Of a stretch of DNA of 64,000 nucleotides, positions 54,188 to 64,000 are shown piece by piece. Location of the stretch: the NCBI RefSeq assembly GCF_963924675.1, contig NC_089222.1, positions 5,338,501-5,402,500 of the forward strand, written 5' to 3'. The position numbers and the translations under genes were made by a program. This DNA comes from Phocoena phocoena. Taxonomy: Eukaryota; Chordata; Mammalia; Artiodactyla; Phocoenidae. Numbering within the stretch: position 1 is the stretch's first letter; the number at the start of each line of letters is the position of its first letter. The notes under the pieces were generated by a model that was not told the origin of the DNA, did no database searches, and worked only from the letters and a program-made list of their open reading frames with translations.

Positions 54188-54345
54188 CAAGCATTTCCTA
54201 AACTTTCCTGATGATAAGAATGATCTGGATCCCTAATAAAAAACAATCAAATTTGATGTCTCTCCTATAATTTGGGTTCAGGAAGCCTGGGGGCAGGGCT
54301 CAGGAATCTTGCTTCTAACACGTATCCCAAGTGGAATCTTGAGAC
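54188..54345 (+). mobile_element. hAT-Charlie MER5-like element
   Basis: The parts 'gcatttcctaaactttcctgatg', 'ctggggg cagggctcaggaatcttgcttctaac' and 'ggaatcttgagactg' match the MER5A ground plan, strongly diverged. Confidence 0.55.
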
Positions 54346-54829
54346 TGTCTTATAGCATTTAGGACAGTGTCTGGCAAAACAACTGTACTCAATTAATGTT
54401 TGCTGAATGGAATTTAATTTGCTTATTTCCATCATGCTAACCCTGCTTTACAAACGACGTGTGCTTTCATATTTTCAATGAACCTCATACCACCGTGACT
54501 CTTTCAAGCATGCTAGCCCTGCAAATTGTAATCAACATCAACACTGAGCATTGAGATTCAATGCTCAGTTTTTATGGTAGACTCCACCTGTAAGTTTCTA
54601 TGTTGGCTTTACTCAAAGTCTTTACCGTTGACTGTAAGACCACTTTTGGTCTAACAGTGCTGGGGAAACTCTGTTTCATTGATATAACTGGAATATTTCA
54701 TCATTTACTGATAATGAACAGTGTGTTTTTACCCTAGAAGCAAATAATTTATTAAAATCACGATGTTAGATTTAACTTCCTAAATCATTTTATGAAGCTA
54801 ATTGAACATTAATACCAAAACCTAACAAA
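54346..54829. other. Unassigned sequence with a MIR-like tail
   Basis: The part at 54,350-54,415 ('aggacagtgtctggcaaaac' and 'ctcaattaatgtttgctgaatgg') resembles a MIR 3' end. The rest is unassigned. Confidence 0.45.
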
Positions 54830-55800
54830 GAATCAAAACTCAAACACCATCAATTAATTACTTTTATAGACACAGATGCAGAATTATTAAATAAAATTCT
54901 AGCAAATAAAATACAGCATCATATTAAAATAGCTGTATATAATTAACCAATAACTTCCAGAAATTCAGAGATGACCTGATATGAGAAAGCATGTCAATGT
55001 AATTAATCCCATTAATAGTTGAAAGGAGAAAAAAATCAGATGCTGCAAAGGATTTGATGAAAATCAACATCTGTTGTTTTTAAGACTCCTACTAAACTTG
55101 GGAAAAGAACACTTATATTACTTTAAAAGGATTAATAATCTAGATAGAATATCCTTATGTAAGGAAAAATTGAACAGCCCACTACAGAAATGGACAGGTT
55201 ATTTGCAAAACAAGAGATTCATAAGACTGATAACTATGAAGAAATAGCATGACTGGTAGTTGGAAAAATGAATACCAATGGTACTATTTTTGTTTTATCA
55301 ATTTAGCAATTATTAGAAGTAATAAAGCCAGCGTTATCAGTGACATTTATGTTATGTTAAAGGAAATAAACTCATTTATGTTAAAGGAGGGAGGGCAAGT
55401 ATAAGGTGGTGCAAATATTTTGGAAAGCAATCTGGCAACATGTAGCAAAAGTTTTAAATTTATATATCCTTTAATACAGCAGTGTTACTTTCAAGACTAT
55501 AACTTAAGGAAATAGTCGTGGTTGTGCACATAGATATATGTGAAAGGAAATTTATTGAAGTATTGTACACAATAAGGAAAAATTGGAAACAAACTATACA
55601 GCCAATAGTAGAGGATTAGTAAAACGTATCATAATATATTCCTATAATGAAATACTGTATAATCAGTAAAAATAATGCTGTAGAAAACTATTTAATCACA
55701 TGCAAAATTTACAACCTGTGTTTAGGGAAAAAGCAGTTTATAAAAGTATTAAGTATACTAAGGTTTCCCAATTTTAAAAATACTTACATGTGACTTGAAA
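54830..55800 (+). mobile_element. Ancient LINE-1/HAL1-like remnant
   Basis: The part 'agacacagatgcagaattattaaataaaattctagcaaataaaatacagcatc' corresponds to the L1 ORF2 'DA..INKILANKIQ' region. The later part 'gcaatctggcaacatgtagcaaaag' and 'acaataaggaaaaattggaaacaaactatacagccaatag' is the old 3' coding region. Many stops interrupt it. Confidence 0.75.
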
Positions 55801-56068
55801 AAAGATTGAAAGAATGTCTACTCAGATGTTAATTTTGTCTAATTTTGAATGTTGAGGTTTGGGGTGTTTCTTTTTATTCTTTTTGGGATTTTCTATGTTT
55901 TCCAGAATTTCTACCAGAAACATGTGCTATAGTGTTAATCATAAAACAATTTTTGGAAATTACTTAGACTTGTCAGATTTTAGCTTTTAATTAATCCCAT
56001 AGTGATTTTGGATTGAAATTCCATCTCTAGTCTTATTTCTTTACTTTGTTGTGCTCTATTTTTACTAT
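55801..56068. other. Unassigned AT-rich sequence
   Basis: Possibly the end of the preceding LINE ('tttttgggattttctatgttttcc'). No other feature is seen. Confidence 0.4.
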
Positions 56069-56438
56069 CTACATTTTCTTTTCTTTTTAAATTTTTATTT
56101 ATTTATGGCTGCTTTGGGTTTTTGTTGCTGTGCACGGGCTTTCTCTAGTTGTGGCAAGCCGGGGCTGCTCTTGGCTGTGGTGCGTGGGCTTCTCATTGCG
56201 GTGGCTTCTCTTGTTGTGGAGCACGGGCTCTAGGCTCCTGGGCTTCAGTAGTTGTGGCATGTGGGCTCAGTAGTTGTGGCTCGAGGGCTCTAGAGCGCAG
56301 GCTCAGTAGTTGTGGCACACGGACTTAGTTGCTCCGTGGCATGTGGGATCTTCCCAGACCAGGGATCGAACCCATGTCCCCTGCATTTGCCGGAGGATTC
56401 TTAAGCACTGCGCCACCAGGAAAGTCCTACATTTTCTT
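56069..56438 (-). mobile_element. Long-form CHR-related SINE with target-site duplication
   Basis: The reverse long variant ('ggctgctttgggtttttgttgctgtgcacgggc' to 'gcgccaccaggaaagtc') is present. CTACATTTTCTT at 56,069-56,080 and 56,427-56,438 is a perfect 12-bp duplication. Confidence 0.93.
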
Positions 56439-57379
56439 CATAGAGGGAAGATGCCGTTTTAATTTGTTGAGACAAATGTGGAGCAAATCATTTACATCTG
56501 TGTTTACAACTATGCATTATTGTATGCTTTTGGGAAAACAAACAAAGTATTCCATTCTTTTTATTAGCTCCATAATTAGTTTCTGGATTATTCTGCCATG
56601 ATAGCAGAAAATTTAAAAAGGTAATTAAGAAATTCTCAAGCACAGCAGGAGTTTTTACTGGAAAAGAGAACCTTCAATATGAAACTCAATGATGAAGAGA
56701 AACAGGGCCTTGAAGGCTGTTTCTAAACCTTGACATATGAGAAGAGAGGGACTAATGCACTGCATCACTTCAAATCTGTGATTTGTATAGTAAAAAAATC
56801 TGTACAGTAAAAAAAAATTCATCTTCTTATCATTACCTTATTGTTTAGTATAGCTATTGCACTGGAGATTTCCATATTATTCTTCCCTCAGATACTTGAG
56901 TTCTTGTCTCCTTTTATCTTGCAAAGTCTACCTGTTGCACCGTCTCAGGGAATCCAAAAGGCAGCACAATTGAATAATCCTGTACAATTTGGGGGGTTAA
57001 TTTGATCAAAGGCAGGACTAGAGTTAGGAACCTGTCCTCACTAGTGGCTACGTACAGTTGAAAGGTTGTGTAGCTTATGTTCGCTCAAATTCCCATATTC
57101 CCAAGTTTCTCTACTTTAACCTTGCCTAACCAATAGGAATGTGCTTCTTCCTTGGCTCCTAACAGAAACTTATTGGGACTTAATCTTGCCTTAAATCCCA
57201 TTGACAAATCTGTTTTTGCTGAGTGGTGGATCTCCATACTCCGTGCTGTTAGCTGGAATCTGTTTCCAAACAAGATGGACCACAGAGTTTCATAAGACTG
57301 TCATCTGTCGACTTTCCTGAGCCACTGAGATGTGAAAGTATTAAGTAGGCTCCTTGGGTATCCACATCAACTGCATCAA
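56439..57379. other. Unassigned non-coding sequence
   Basis: No gene or confident repeat is recognised. Confidence 0.4.
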
Positions 57380-57683
57380 ATTCACGCTCTTTGGACGAAG
57401 TGAGAGAGTGGCATGGACATATACACACTACCTAACGTAAAATAGATAGCTAGTGGGAAGCAGCCGCATAGCACAGGGACATCAGCTCGGTGCTTTGTGA
57501 CCACCTAGAAGGGTGGGATAGGGAGGGTGGGATAGGGAGGGTGGGAGGGAGACGCAAGAGAGAGGAGATATGAGGATATATGTATATGTATAGCTGATTC
57601 ACTTTGTTATAAAGCAGAAACTAACACACCATTGTAAAGCAATTATACTCCAATAAAGATGTTAAAAAAATTTTCACACTCTT
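57380..57683 (+). mobile_element. Young LINE-1 3'UTR insertion with G-rich tract
   Basis: The forward 3'UTR runs from 'gaagtgagagagtggcatggac' to 'caattatactccaataaagatg' plus A. The flanks TTCACGCTCTT (from about 57,380) and TTCACACTCTT (57,673-57,683) are a short target duplication with one change. The G-rich tract at 57,504-57,550 contains a doubled GGGTGGGATAGGGA unit. Confidence 0.92.
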
Positions 57684-59719
57684 CTTAAGAAATCCTCAGT
57701 GTGGACTGCTGACCATCAGCTTCAGTGCCCAACCCAGACTGAGGCAGTTCCCCTGCCCTGGTTCTGTCTGACTCCGGGAGCAACTTCCTCGCCCTCCGAG
57801 TCCTCACTCCGCCATAACTGCCCCCCACCCCACCCCCGTCAGCCTTTATCTAGAGCTGATTCTGTCTGAATTATGGCCCCATTTCCCGCCCCCCCCCCCC
57901 CCCCCCCAGGATATGGAAGTGTGGTTTAAAAAGGAGCAATTGGTAAAGCTTTAGAGAGAAATGTGTATCTGGCTCTTTAAAATAAATTATGTAATATTTT
58001 GCTATGAGTAATAGAGATTAAATAAATCTGAGTAGCCCTTATCTTATTTGGAAAGGGGGGTGGTCAGGCTGACCTCAAAGTGTCTGGGATAAAGTCTTAC
58101 TATTTTAGCTCCTTTGGAGGGCATAGGGGGAAATAGGTCATCTAGAGACAATTTTATTTCATAAAATAAAGAGTATGATAGTTAAATAACTGTTTTAGAT
58201 AAAGTCTACACATTTCCATGGACAAATAAATAGATAATGTCAGAGACATATTTATTACAAAAATCTATCCTCATATTTTATTTAGTCAGAGGCATTTATA
58301 ACCCTAGGAGAAAACTGCTAGCTTGAAGCATTCATAAAATAACAAACAAATACCCTTGGGCAAAGAGTCTACCCACATACATTGATTTCTAAAATAAAGA
58401 TTCAATTTAGATTTAAAAGTCTTGTATGCACCCAGAGCTATCTATTCCATCTGTAATTTCCTTGTGGGGTTCTGGTGCCTGACTCTGTCGTCATCAGCTT
58501 CTTATTAGTTGCTTTCACGTGGAAGAAGCAAAGCTTCCAATTAGCGCAACGTTTTAATAAACGTGTTGGAAATCATTGCCACCCCATATCACGTCTCTCA
58601 CATTGATCTAGTCTTCTGTTTACCAACATTTTTGCTTTTACGTTTGGGATCACCTAGTTAGCTTTAGCTTGTGATACTCCTGAGATTAAAATTTTAAAAT
58701 GGGAAAATCTTTTTTTCCTATTCATTGGGAAATATAATTATAGCCTCAGATCTTGGTTAGATTAAAATTTAAAAATACCCAGGTATTATCAGACATTATT
58801 TTCAGCTTGGTAGTTAACCTTCCATACTGCGGAGGGTGTAGGTGATGCTGGGAGCATGCTCAGAAGAGCAGCATCTCAGCTGCTCTCTCCTCTGTTGGCC
58901 GGTCCTTTCCTTTCGTGAGAGCCGCTGAGATTGAAAGGCACGTGATCCACCTTTGGGGGCAGCAGCGAGCTCATACGGGGCCACATTCCTTCCTTACCCC
59001 TCTGAGTTCAGGGGAATGATAATAACATCGTCTTGAGCATCTATGCCATTTTTTTTCCCCTTTGACATCAGTCCTGGAGTAGTTGAACTAGATGCTTTTC
59101 TTATAGTCATGCATTTCCAGTTGATTAACATAACCTGGAAGGGCAGCTGTCCTTTTGTCCGCCTGGCTGAGTCTAAGCCCTGCACAAACTTTTGGCCCAA
59201 CCTGGCCTTATTTGCTGACTTCCACAGGAAATAGAATCACGCCAGGCCTATCCTGGGGTTTGGAATTTTGTGGAAGATAGGGTTTCTGGCAGAAGGCACA
59301 TTACAGGGTATTTCATTTGTGAAGTTCTCATCACACTTCTCTCCTCCTGAGTCTGTCTTCTGTCAGCCTCATTGCCAAGAGGGGTCCTTGCTGCCCTTCA
59401 CCCATCTCAGCTACTCCTTTCCCCATACCTGACTCTATTCATGTATCTATCACTCAGCAGACAGTGAAAATGAACTCGAAGTCAGGATGTGTCCTTTGGA
59501 TTCGTCTGTCCAGCTCTGGAAGAGTAACCAGTGCATTACAGTGAGCTCTCAATAAATATCTGAGGGACAAATAAATGAACAGAATGTACCCTTAGATGTA
59601 AAGATTTATTCTTTTCACTTTGCAAGGAAGTAGAGAGTTTCTTCTTTGGTTTTCTTTCCTTTTTTTATCCCTATTATTACCAGTATTTATGGTAGTAAGG
59701 TGAAATGGAAAGGTAAAGC
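57684..59719. other. Unassigned sequence with a poly-C run
   Basis: About 2 kb without a confident gene or repeat. A run of 19 C lies at about 57,889-57,907. A MIR-like tail is at 59,520-59,580. Confidence 0.4.
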
Positions 59720-59957
59720 CATTAAATCTTTTTTTTTTTTTTTTTTTTTTTGCAGTACGTGGGCCTCTCACTGTTGTGGCCTCTACCACTGCGGAGCACA
59801 GGCTCCGGACGCGCAGGCTCAGCGGCCATGGCTCACGGGCCCAGCCGCTCTGCAGCATGTGGGATCTTCCCGGACCGGGGCACGAACCCGCGTCCCCTGC
59901 ATCGGCAGGCGGGCTCTCAACCACTGCGCCACCAGGGAAGCCCCATTAAATCTTTTT
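59720..59957 (-). mobile_element. CHR-type SINE with target-site duplication
   Basis: A reverse copy with a T run and full body. CATTAAATCTTTT begins at 59,720 and again at 59,944, giving a duplication of about 13 bp. Confidence 0.93.
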
Positions 59958-60014
59958 GAGGAATAGAATTTGTTCATTCATTCAGCTGATAATTTTGGAG
60001 AGCCTACTATGTGT

Positions 60015-60429
60015 TGGCAAAAACTCTCTCCTTGACCAAATTTTAATTAGTCTCCTCCAACCCTCTCCTTGACTAGGCCTCAACCTTGGTCCCCATTCTG
60101 TCTGTGGTCTGCTCGACCCAATCTTAGCAAAGAATCCTGCCAAGTCAACCCCCCTACCCTTGATAGCTGACCACCCTGGCCTGCCTTCAGTAAGAACCCT
60201 ATTAAGTCAATTTAGCAAGATCCCCCAACCTTGATGTCTCCTCTTAGTAATTTTTCATCTTCTATCCCCGACCTTCTACATGCTCACTGGCTGTAAATCC
60301 CCAGCAGTCTTTGCTATATTTGGATTTGAGCTCCGTCTCTCTCTATTGCAAGACCCATATTGCAGTAGTCTCGAATAAAAAGTCTTCCTTACTGTTTTAA
60401 CAAATGTCAGAATAAGGTTTTCTTTAACA
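60015..60429 (+). mobile_element. Solitary LTR of an ERV (class I-like) with 4-bp target duplication
   Basis: A 415-base unit starts TGGC and ends AACA, flanked by GTGT at 60,011-60,014 and 60,430-60,433. Removing it and one GTGT restores the older LINE reading. It carries a polyadenylation signal AATAAA at 60,374-60,379. A 4-bp duplication and TG...CA ends are typical of gammaretrovirus-like (ERV1) elements. No proviral genes remain. Confidence 0.78.
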
Positions 60430-60784
60430 GTGTCGGGCACAAAACAGATAAGTTACTAGTTTTCATGGAGCTTAAATTCTAGTTGGTATAGAGAGAAAAT
60501 ATGCAAAAAACCCCAAACTCAGAAAAACAGCATAAAAACATTAAAAAATAACAAATATGTTAAGGCGTCCCCTTATGTGGATAGAGGGCTTCCTTAGGCT
60601 GGGTGATCACCGAGGAACAATCCAAGGAGAAGACCTTTCAGCTGAGAGCTGGAAGACAAAACCGTCACGCCGGATGGGCGAAAGGGCACTGCAAGGCATA
60701 GGGCAAGGCTGGTGCAACCAGCTGGAGGCTGCACCAAGGGGAAGGAGTCCTAGGGACATGGTGGAACACAGTGGGTGAGGAGGC

Positions 60785-60828
60785 CACTTCTTGGCCTCAC
60801 CCTAGCACAAGGGTGAGGCCAAGAAGTG
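60785..60828. repeat. Perfect 19-bp inverted repeat with 6-base loop
   Basis: CACTTCTTGGCCTCACCCT at 60,785-60,803 is exactly complementary to 60,810-60,828, with loop AGCACA. Confidence 0.95.
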
Positions 60829-60960
60829 AAGCCAGGTTGTGATGGGCTCTGTAGGCTGGGTAAAGAGTTTGGAGTTTGTTTCATGTAACCCTGTGACCTT
60901 GGGCTTGGAATATTTGAATGTCATCTGATTTTTCCACATGCTATTGCTGTCATTGGTGGG

Positions 60961-62124
60961 TCTGAGAAATTGTCAAACAACGTCCTCTTCTTACTTTACT
61001 GAAGCTTCTCTCTCCCTGGATTTATTATTTTGCATAAGATGACTGAAAAGTAGGGAATTCTTCCTTGGGGATATCCCTCTTTTCTTTGTTTCCTTGAATG
61101 CTTTGAGGTCAAGTTAAAACAAAAAATTCCTAGAAACTAGCACTTATGCAGTCTGTGCTTGGTTGCTTTTAATTATTTCTTATACCATCAGCTCCTCTCT
61201 GGGACCCCTTACCTCCTGGAGGGTCTTTCATAATATAGAAGATAGTCTGCTTAATTGTCTTCTCTTTGCTTCGCCAGTCCTTACTGATAGGAGAAAATGT
61301 TGAATGTTTTAAACCATCCTCACTAAACTTCCCAACCTGGTCATTCAAAAAATGTAATCTGTAAGTCCATTTTCTCACACTCTTAATTCTTCCTAATTAT
61401 TGTTCTAAAAGATTGTCTGCTTACTGCGTTCTTTTTCAAAGAACATATTTAAGTTTGTGATGCCATCATCATTTGATACTTCGTATTAATTCCAAACAAA
61501 TTTCAGAACCCTTATGATAGGCTTTTTACTTGAAGGGCTTACTGTTGTACTACGTTTTTGTAAAATACCATGATTCTAATAGCTACATTCTCTCTGAGTC
61601 ATAGGATGGTTATGTGTTTGTTTAAAAGAAACAACCAAACAGCTCTCCAAAGCAGGACCATATTTTCCTTCCATCAGCAAAATCCGAAAGTTCTAGTAAC
61701 ACCACACCCTATTTCTAGGACAGGTTATAGAGCTGTCTGGACAGCAAGCGTTAGGAAAGATTATTTCTACATTATGCCAGTGTGTTGACGCGTAAGCCTC
61801 TAAGTGGTCCTAAATTCTTCTTTTTAAAAATCATTCTTCAAGTCCACTCTTTTAAATAATACAGTTACAATAACCTGAGAAGGAACTTGTGTCTAATCAT
61901 GTATGACGTGTTGGAAGAGGGGCAAAGAAATGTACTTTCTCTGTGGCCCAGCAATGTCTTGACTCCTTCCAGGGTAGAAGGGAAGAATCAAATTCATGTT
62001 CGGTTTACTGTGATTTTTTTCCCCTCTGGCATTCTGTCATGCATAGGAATGAGGCTGGAAGAAGGTTAGAAGTAATACTATTTAGAATTACCATCAGTGC
62101 CAAGCTTTAGTCATCATTGTATTT
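60961..62124. other. Unassigned non-coding sequence
   Basis: No gene or confident repeat is recognised; the short frames have no family. Confidence 0.4.
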
Positions 62125-62290
62125 AGGGCTGAAAGGACTCTGGGAGGTTGATTTAAATCACCTGATTTTACAGATGAGGAAAGCAAAACCCAGAGCAGAA
62201 AGTAACTTGTCAAGGTCATTCGTTTCCATAGTTAACCCAGCCAAGGCTAAAACTCAAATCCTGACTCATCTGCTCAGTGCTAGTTTTGAT
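62125..62290 (-). repeat. MIR SINE
   Basis: The parts 'cacctgattttacagatgaggaaagcaaaacccagagcag' and 'aagtaacttgtcaaggtcattcg' follow the MIR core. Confidence 0.78.
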
Positions 62291-62531
62291 TCTGCTTAAG
62301 AATATCCATGATCAGTTCTCTGAATAAGTCTGGATGTTTTCTTCCTAGTTCTTTGTGAAAAACGTGTTTTTGTTGAGAGGTACAGGTGGTAAAAGATACA
62401 AATTGTTCAAATAGATTCTTTAAAACCGTTGTAAAATAAAAAGACACTTGCAGAAGAGTCTCATAAAGTAATTGGGTCTGAAAGGTTTTGAATTATTTTC
62501 CTTCTTCAAACTGCGTGATGTTTTTATGCAG

Positions 62532-62591
62532 TTGCCATGGGAGAGCATGTTCGTTGCCAAAAACCTAAAACAGATCTTGGGTATTAAGCAG
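62532..62591 (+). CDS. Candidate internal coding exon (unknown protein)
   Basis: A 60-base segment lies between a pyrimidine-biased acceptor ending TTTTTATGCAG (AG at 62,530-62,531) and a strong donor CAG/GTAAGA at 62,591/62,592. Read in phase 0, all 20 codons are open. The peptide starts LPWESMFVAK and ends QILGIKQ, with ordinary protein-like composition. The length is a multiple of three, so the exon could be included or skipped without a shift. It lies outside any repeat that I recognise. If real, it means this window lies within a gene on the plus strand whose other exons are far away. I do not recognise the protein. It could also be a chance splice-like arrangement or a pseudo-exon. Confidence 0.45.
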
Positions 62592-63448
62592 GTAAGATTA
62601 AGTCACAGCATTCAATTCCTGTTGAACAAAGTATAACATCCATGTGAAGCACCATCTATGTGCTGGAATACTGCTATTTCCGTTCTTTCCACGCATCTGG
62701 GAAATTTAGACACGTGTATTGGTCTATTCAGATGAAAGAGTCGTTCGCCAATGTCCACATTTTTTTGCAGCCCTAAAAGTGGTTCTTCCAAGAAGACTTA
62801 AAAAATCAATCCTTCAGGCTAGAACTTGTCAGGCAATGTTTACTTTCGTATCAAGAAAGCCATTTGTGGTCTCTGAATAAACAAATGCCATTTGATTTTT
62901 CTCACACTGTTCAGTGTGTGGTTCAATGCATTGTAACTACAGAATTAGGAAGAGGATTGCAAGTGATTTTGTTCAACAGCTCATAGGCTTTGAAGTAAAA
63001 CCAATAAATACCTTAATGCTGCAAATAGTTTTCAAATCTTATCTAAAAACAGTTCTAGAAATTAAACCATGAACTATTATCCTACCTAGAATGAACTCTT
63101 GTGTAATCTTCCTTTTATTAATTATCCATTCATCTTCAACTCCGTTCAACATCTGGATCTTTGGCCTTTTCAAAACACGTAGTGAGGGAAACTAGCTTTC
63201 CCTGTGGGAATCTCCCATAGTTCCATCAGGGCAGGGTGCCTTTGCTCCCAAGGGATGATGTGTTAGCCTTCACCATGGTACGTGTATTCCTCTTCAATGC
63301 AAATAATAGACATTTTCCCCATGCTTAACAAACCAATAACTTGAATTGAATTTTACCTTGCACAAGTAACTATGAATACGTACCTTAGTAAGTAAACCTA
63401 TTGAGACTATCACAAATCTGGTTCAGGTTTTCTCCAGGTCAGTCTAGA
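62592..63448. other. Unassigned sequence downstream of the candidate exon
   Basis: No repeat or further exon is recognised with confidence. Confidence 0.4.
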
Positions 63449-63662
63449 TCAGGGGTTCAGGAAACCTTTTCTGGAAAGGACCAGATAGTAAATATTTCTG
63501 GCTCTGCTGGCCATATGGTCTCTGTCACAAGTACTCATCTCTTTTGTGCAAAAGCAGCCACAAACAATATGTAAACAAATGGGTGTGGCTGTGTTCCAGC
63601 GAAACTCTATTTACAGAAACAGGTGGCACCCCGACAGGCTGTAGCTGGCTGACCCTGATCCA
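63449..63662 (+). mobile_element. hAT-Charlie MITE (MER58-like)
   Basis: The parts 'caggggttcaggaaaccttttctggaaaggaccagatagtaaatatttctggc' and 'gtggctgtgttccagcgaaactctatttac', ending 'gctgaccctg', cover the whole family length. This is the opposite orientation to the copy at 17,816-18,060. Confidence 0.8.
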
Positions 63663-64000
63663 GCCGCCCAAGATGGTGCTGTAAACAGAAGCAGATTATA
63701 GACGAAGGACACAAGTCTCAAGAGTCCTCATGGCTTTTGTTTTGGTACCTTTCTGCCTTTGTCCATGGAGTCAAGGTATTTCTATTTCATATTCTTATAT
63801 AGGGATAGTGTTGTAAAAGTCCCTTCCATGTTTGTTTTAGGAAAGCATGGAACTTGAGAGGCCATCCGCTTCTCTCAGTGCTGTGTTCTTTAGAGCCTAG
63901 CATACTGCTTAGGATTAATAAATGCTAAATAAGAATCGTTTTTCATTTGACTGCCGTACCCTTTATGGAGCCTCGCTTGGCACCCTCAGAGGTGTTAAAC
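63663..64000. other. Unassigned sequence with a MIR/L2-like tail
   Basis: The part at 63,890-63,935 ('agcctagcatactgcttagg' and 'aataaatgctaaataag') resembles a MIR/L2 3' end. Nothing else is recognised. Confidence 0.45.

Larger units (their letters stand above)
59960..60960 (+). mobile_element. Ancient LINE-like remnant split by an LTR
   Basis: The left part 'gcctactatgtgt' continues after the LTR with 'gtgtcgggcacaaaacagataag', 'ttcatggagcttaaattctagttgg' and, later, 'gttgtgatgggctctgtaggctgggtaaagagtttgg'. This is the order of an old LINE 3' region whose family (L1ME/L1MC5 or L2) I could not fix. Confidence 0.65.

Overview
This window looks like an intergenic or intronic stretch of a cetartiodactyl mammal genome, most probably a whale or dolphin. 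The main evidence is about ten copies of a tRNA-derived SINE with the cetacean CHR-type consensus (head 'cttccctggtggcgcag', B-box-like 'ggttcgtgcc', A-rich tail). Shorter CHR-1-like copies, longer 'ggctgcgttgggtctt' copies and many LINE-1 3' ends of the cetartiodactyl type are also present. I saw no BovB element, which argues against a ruminant. The species cannot be fixed from sequence alone.

I found no complete protein-coding gene, tRNA, rRNA or CRISPR array. Nearly every open reading frame over 60 codons lies inside a SINE, a LINE-1 or an old repeat. The best candidate for host coding sequence is a 60-base, phase-0 exon-like segment at 62,532-62,591 (+) with good splice sites on both sides.

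Layout. 1-11 kb: an MLT1-type LTR, L2, MIR and hAT remnants, two old L1 blocks, L1 3' ends and SINEs. 11-18 kb: low-repeat sequence with an unexplained protein-like decayed stretch, two LTR-like ends and several hAT and MIR copies. 18-22 kb: a cluster of L1 3' ends, including a 195-bp local duplication and a back-to-back inverted pair. 22-24.2 kb: AT-rich foldback DNA, then a unique segment with a consensus CRE and paired AP-1 sites. 24.2-26.5 kb: the 5' third of a LINE-1 fused to a SINE. 27.5-28.4 and 31.6-32.6 kb: composite or mosaic L1 3' ends, separated by about 3 kb of unassigned DNA. 34-44 kb: SINEs, a 5'-truncated L1 with a clear target-site duplication (37.0-38.15 kb), MIR, L2 and old L1. 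47.3-53.3 kb: the main element, a minus-strand LINE-1 with a complete CpG-rich 5'UTR, ORF1 and most of ORF2. It lacks its 3' end and is broken by a stop and frameshift in ORF1, a stop and frameshifts in ORF2, a reverse-transcriptase active-site change, and a 111-bp inverted copy of its own downstream sequence. 53.4-64 kb: a small L1 3' fragment between 43-bp direct repeats, old LINE, SINEs, a young L1 3' end, a solitary LTR with a 4-bp duplication inside an old LINE, a perfect 19-bp hairpin, the candidate exon and a hAT copy.

The elements do not form a pathway. What the window shows is serial L1-driven retrotransposition (L1 supplies the enzymes for the SINEs), older hAT transposition and later rearrangement. 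I see no undescribed biological system; the most informative items are the candidate exon and several unusual L1 structures. All family assignments are by eye; RepeatMasker with a cetacean library would settle them.
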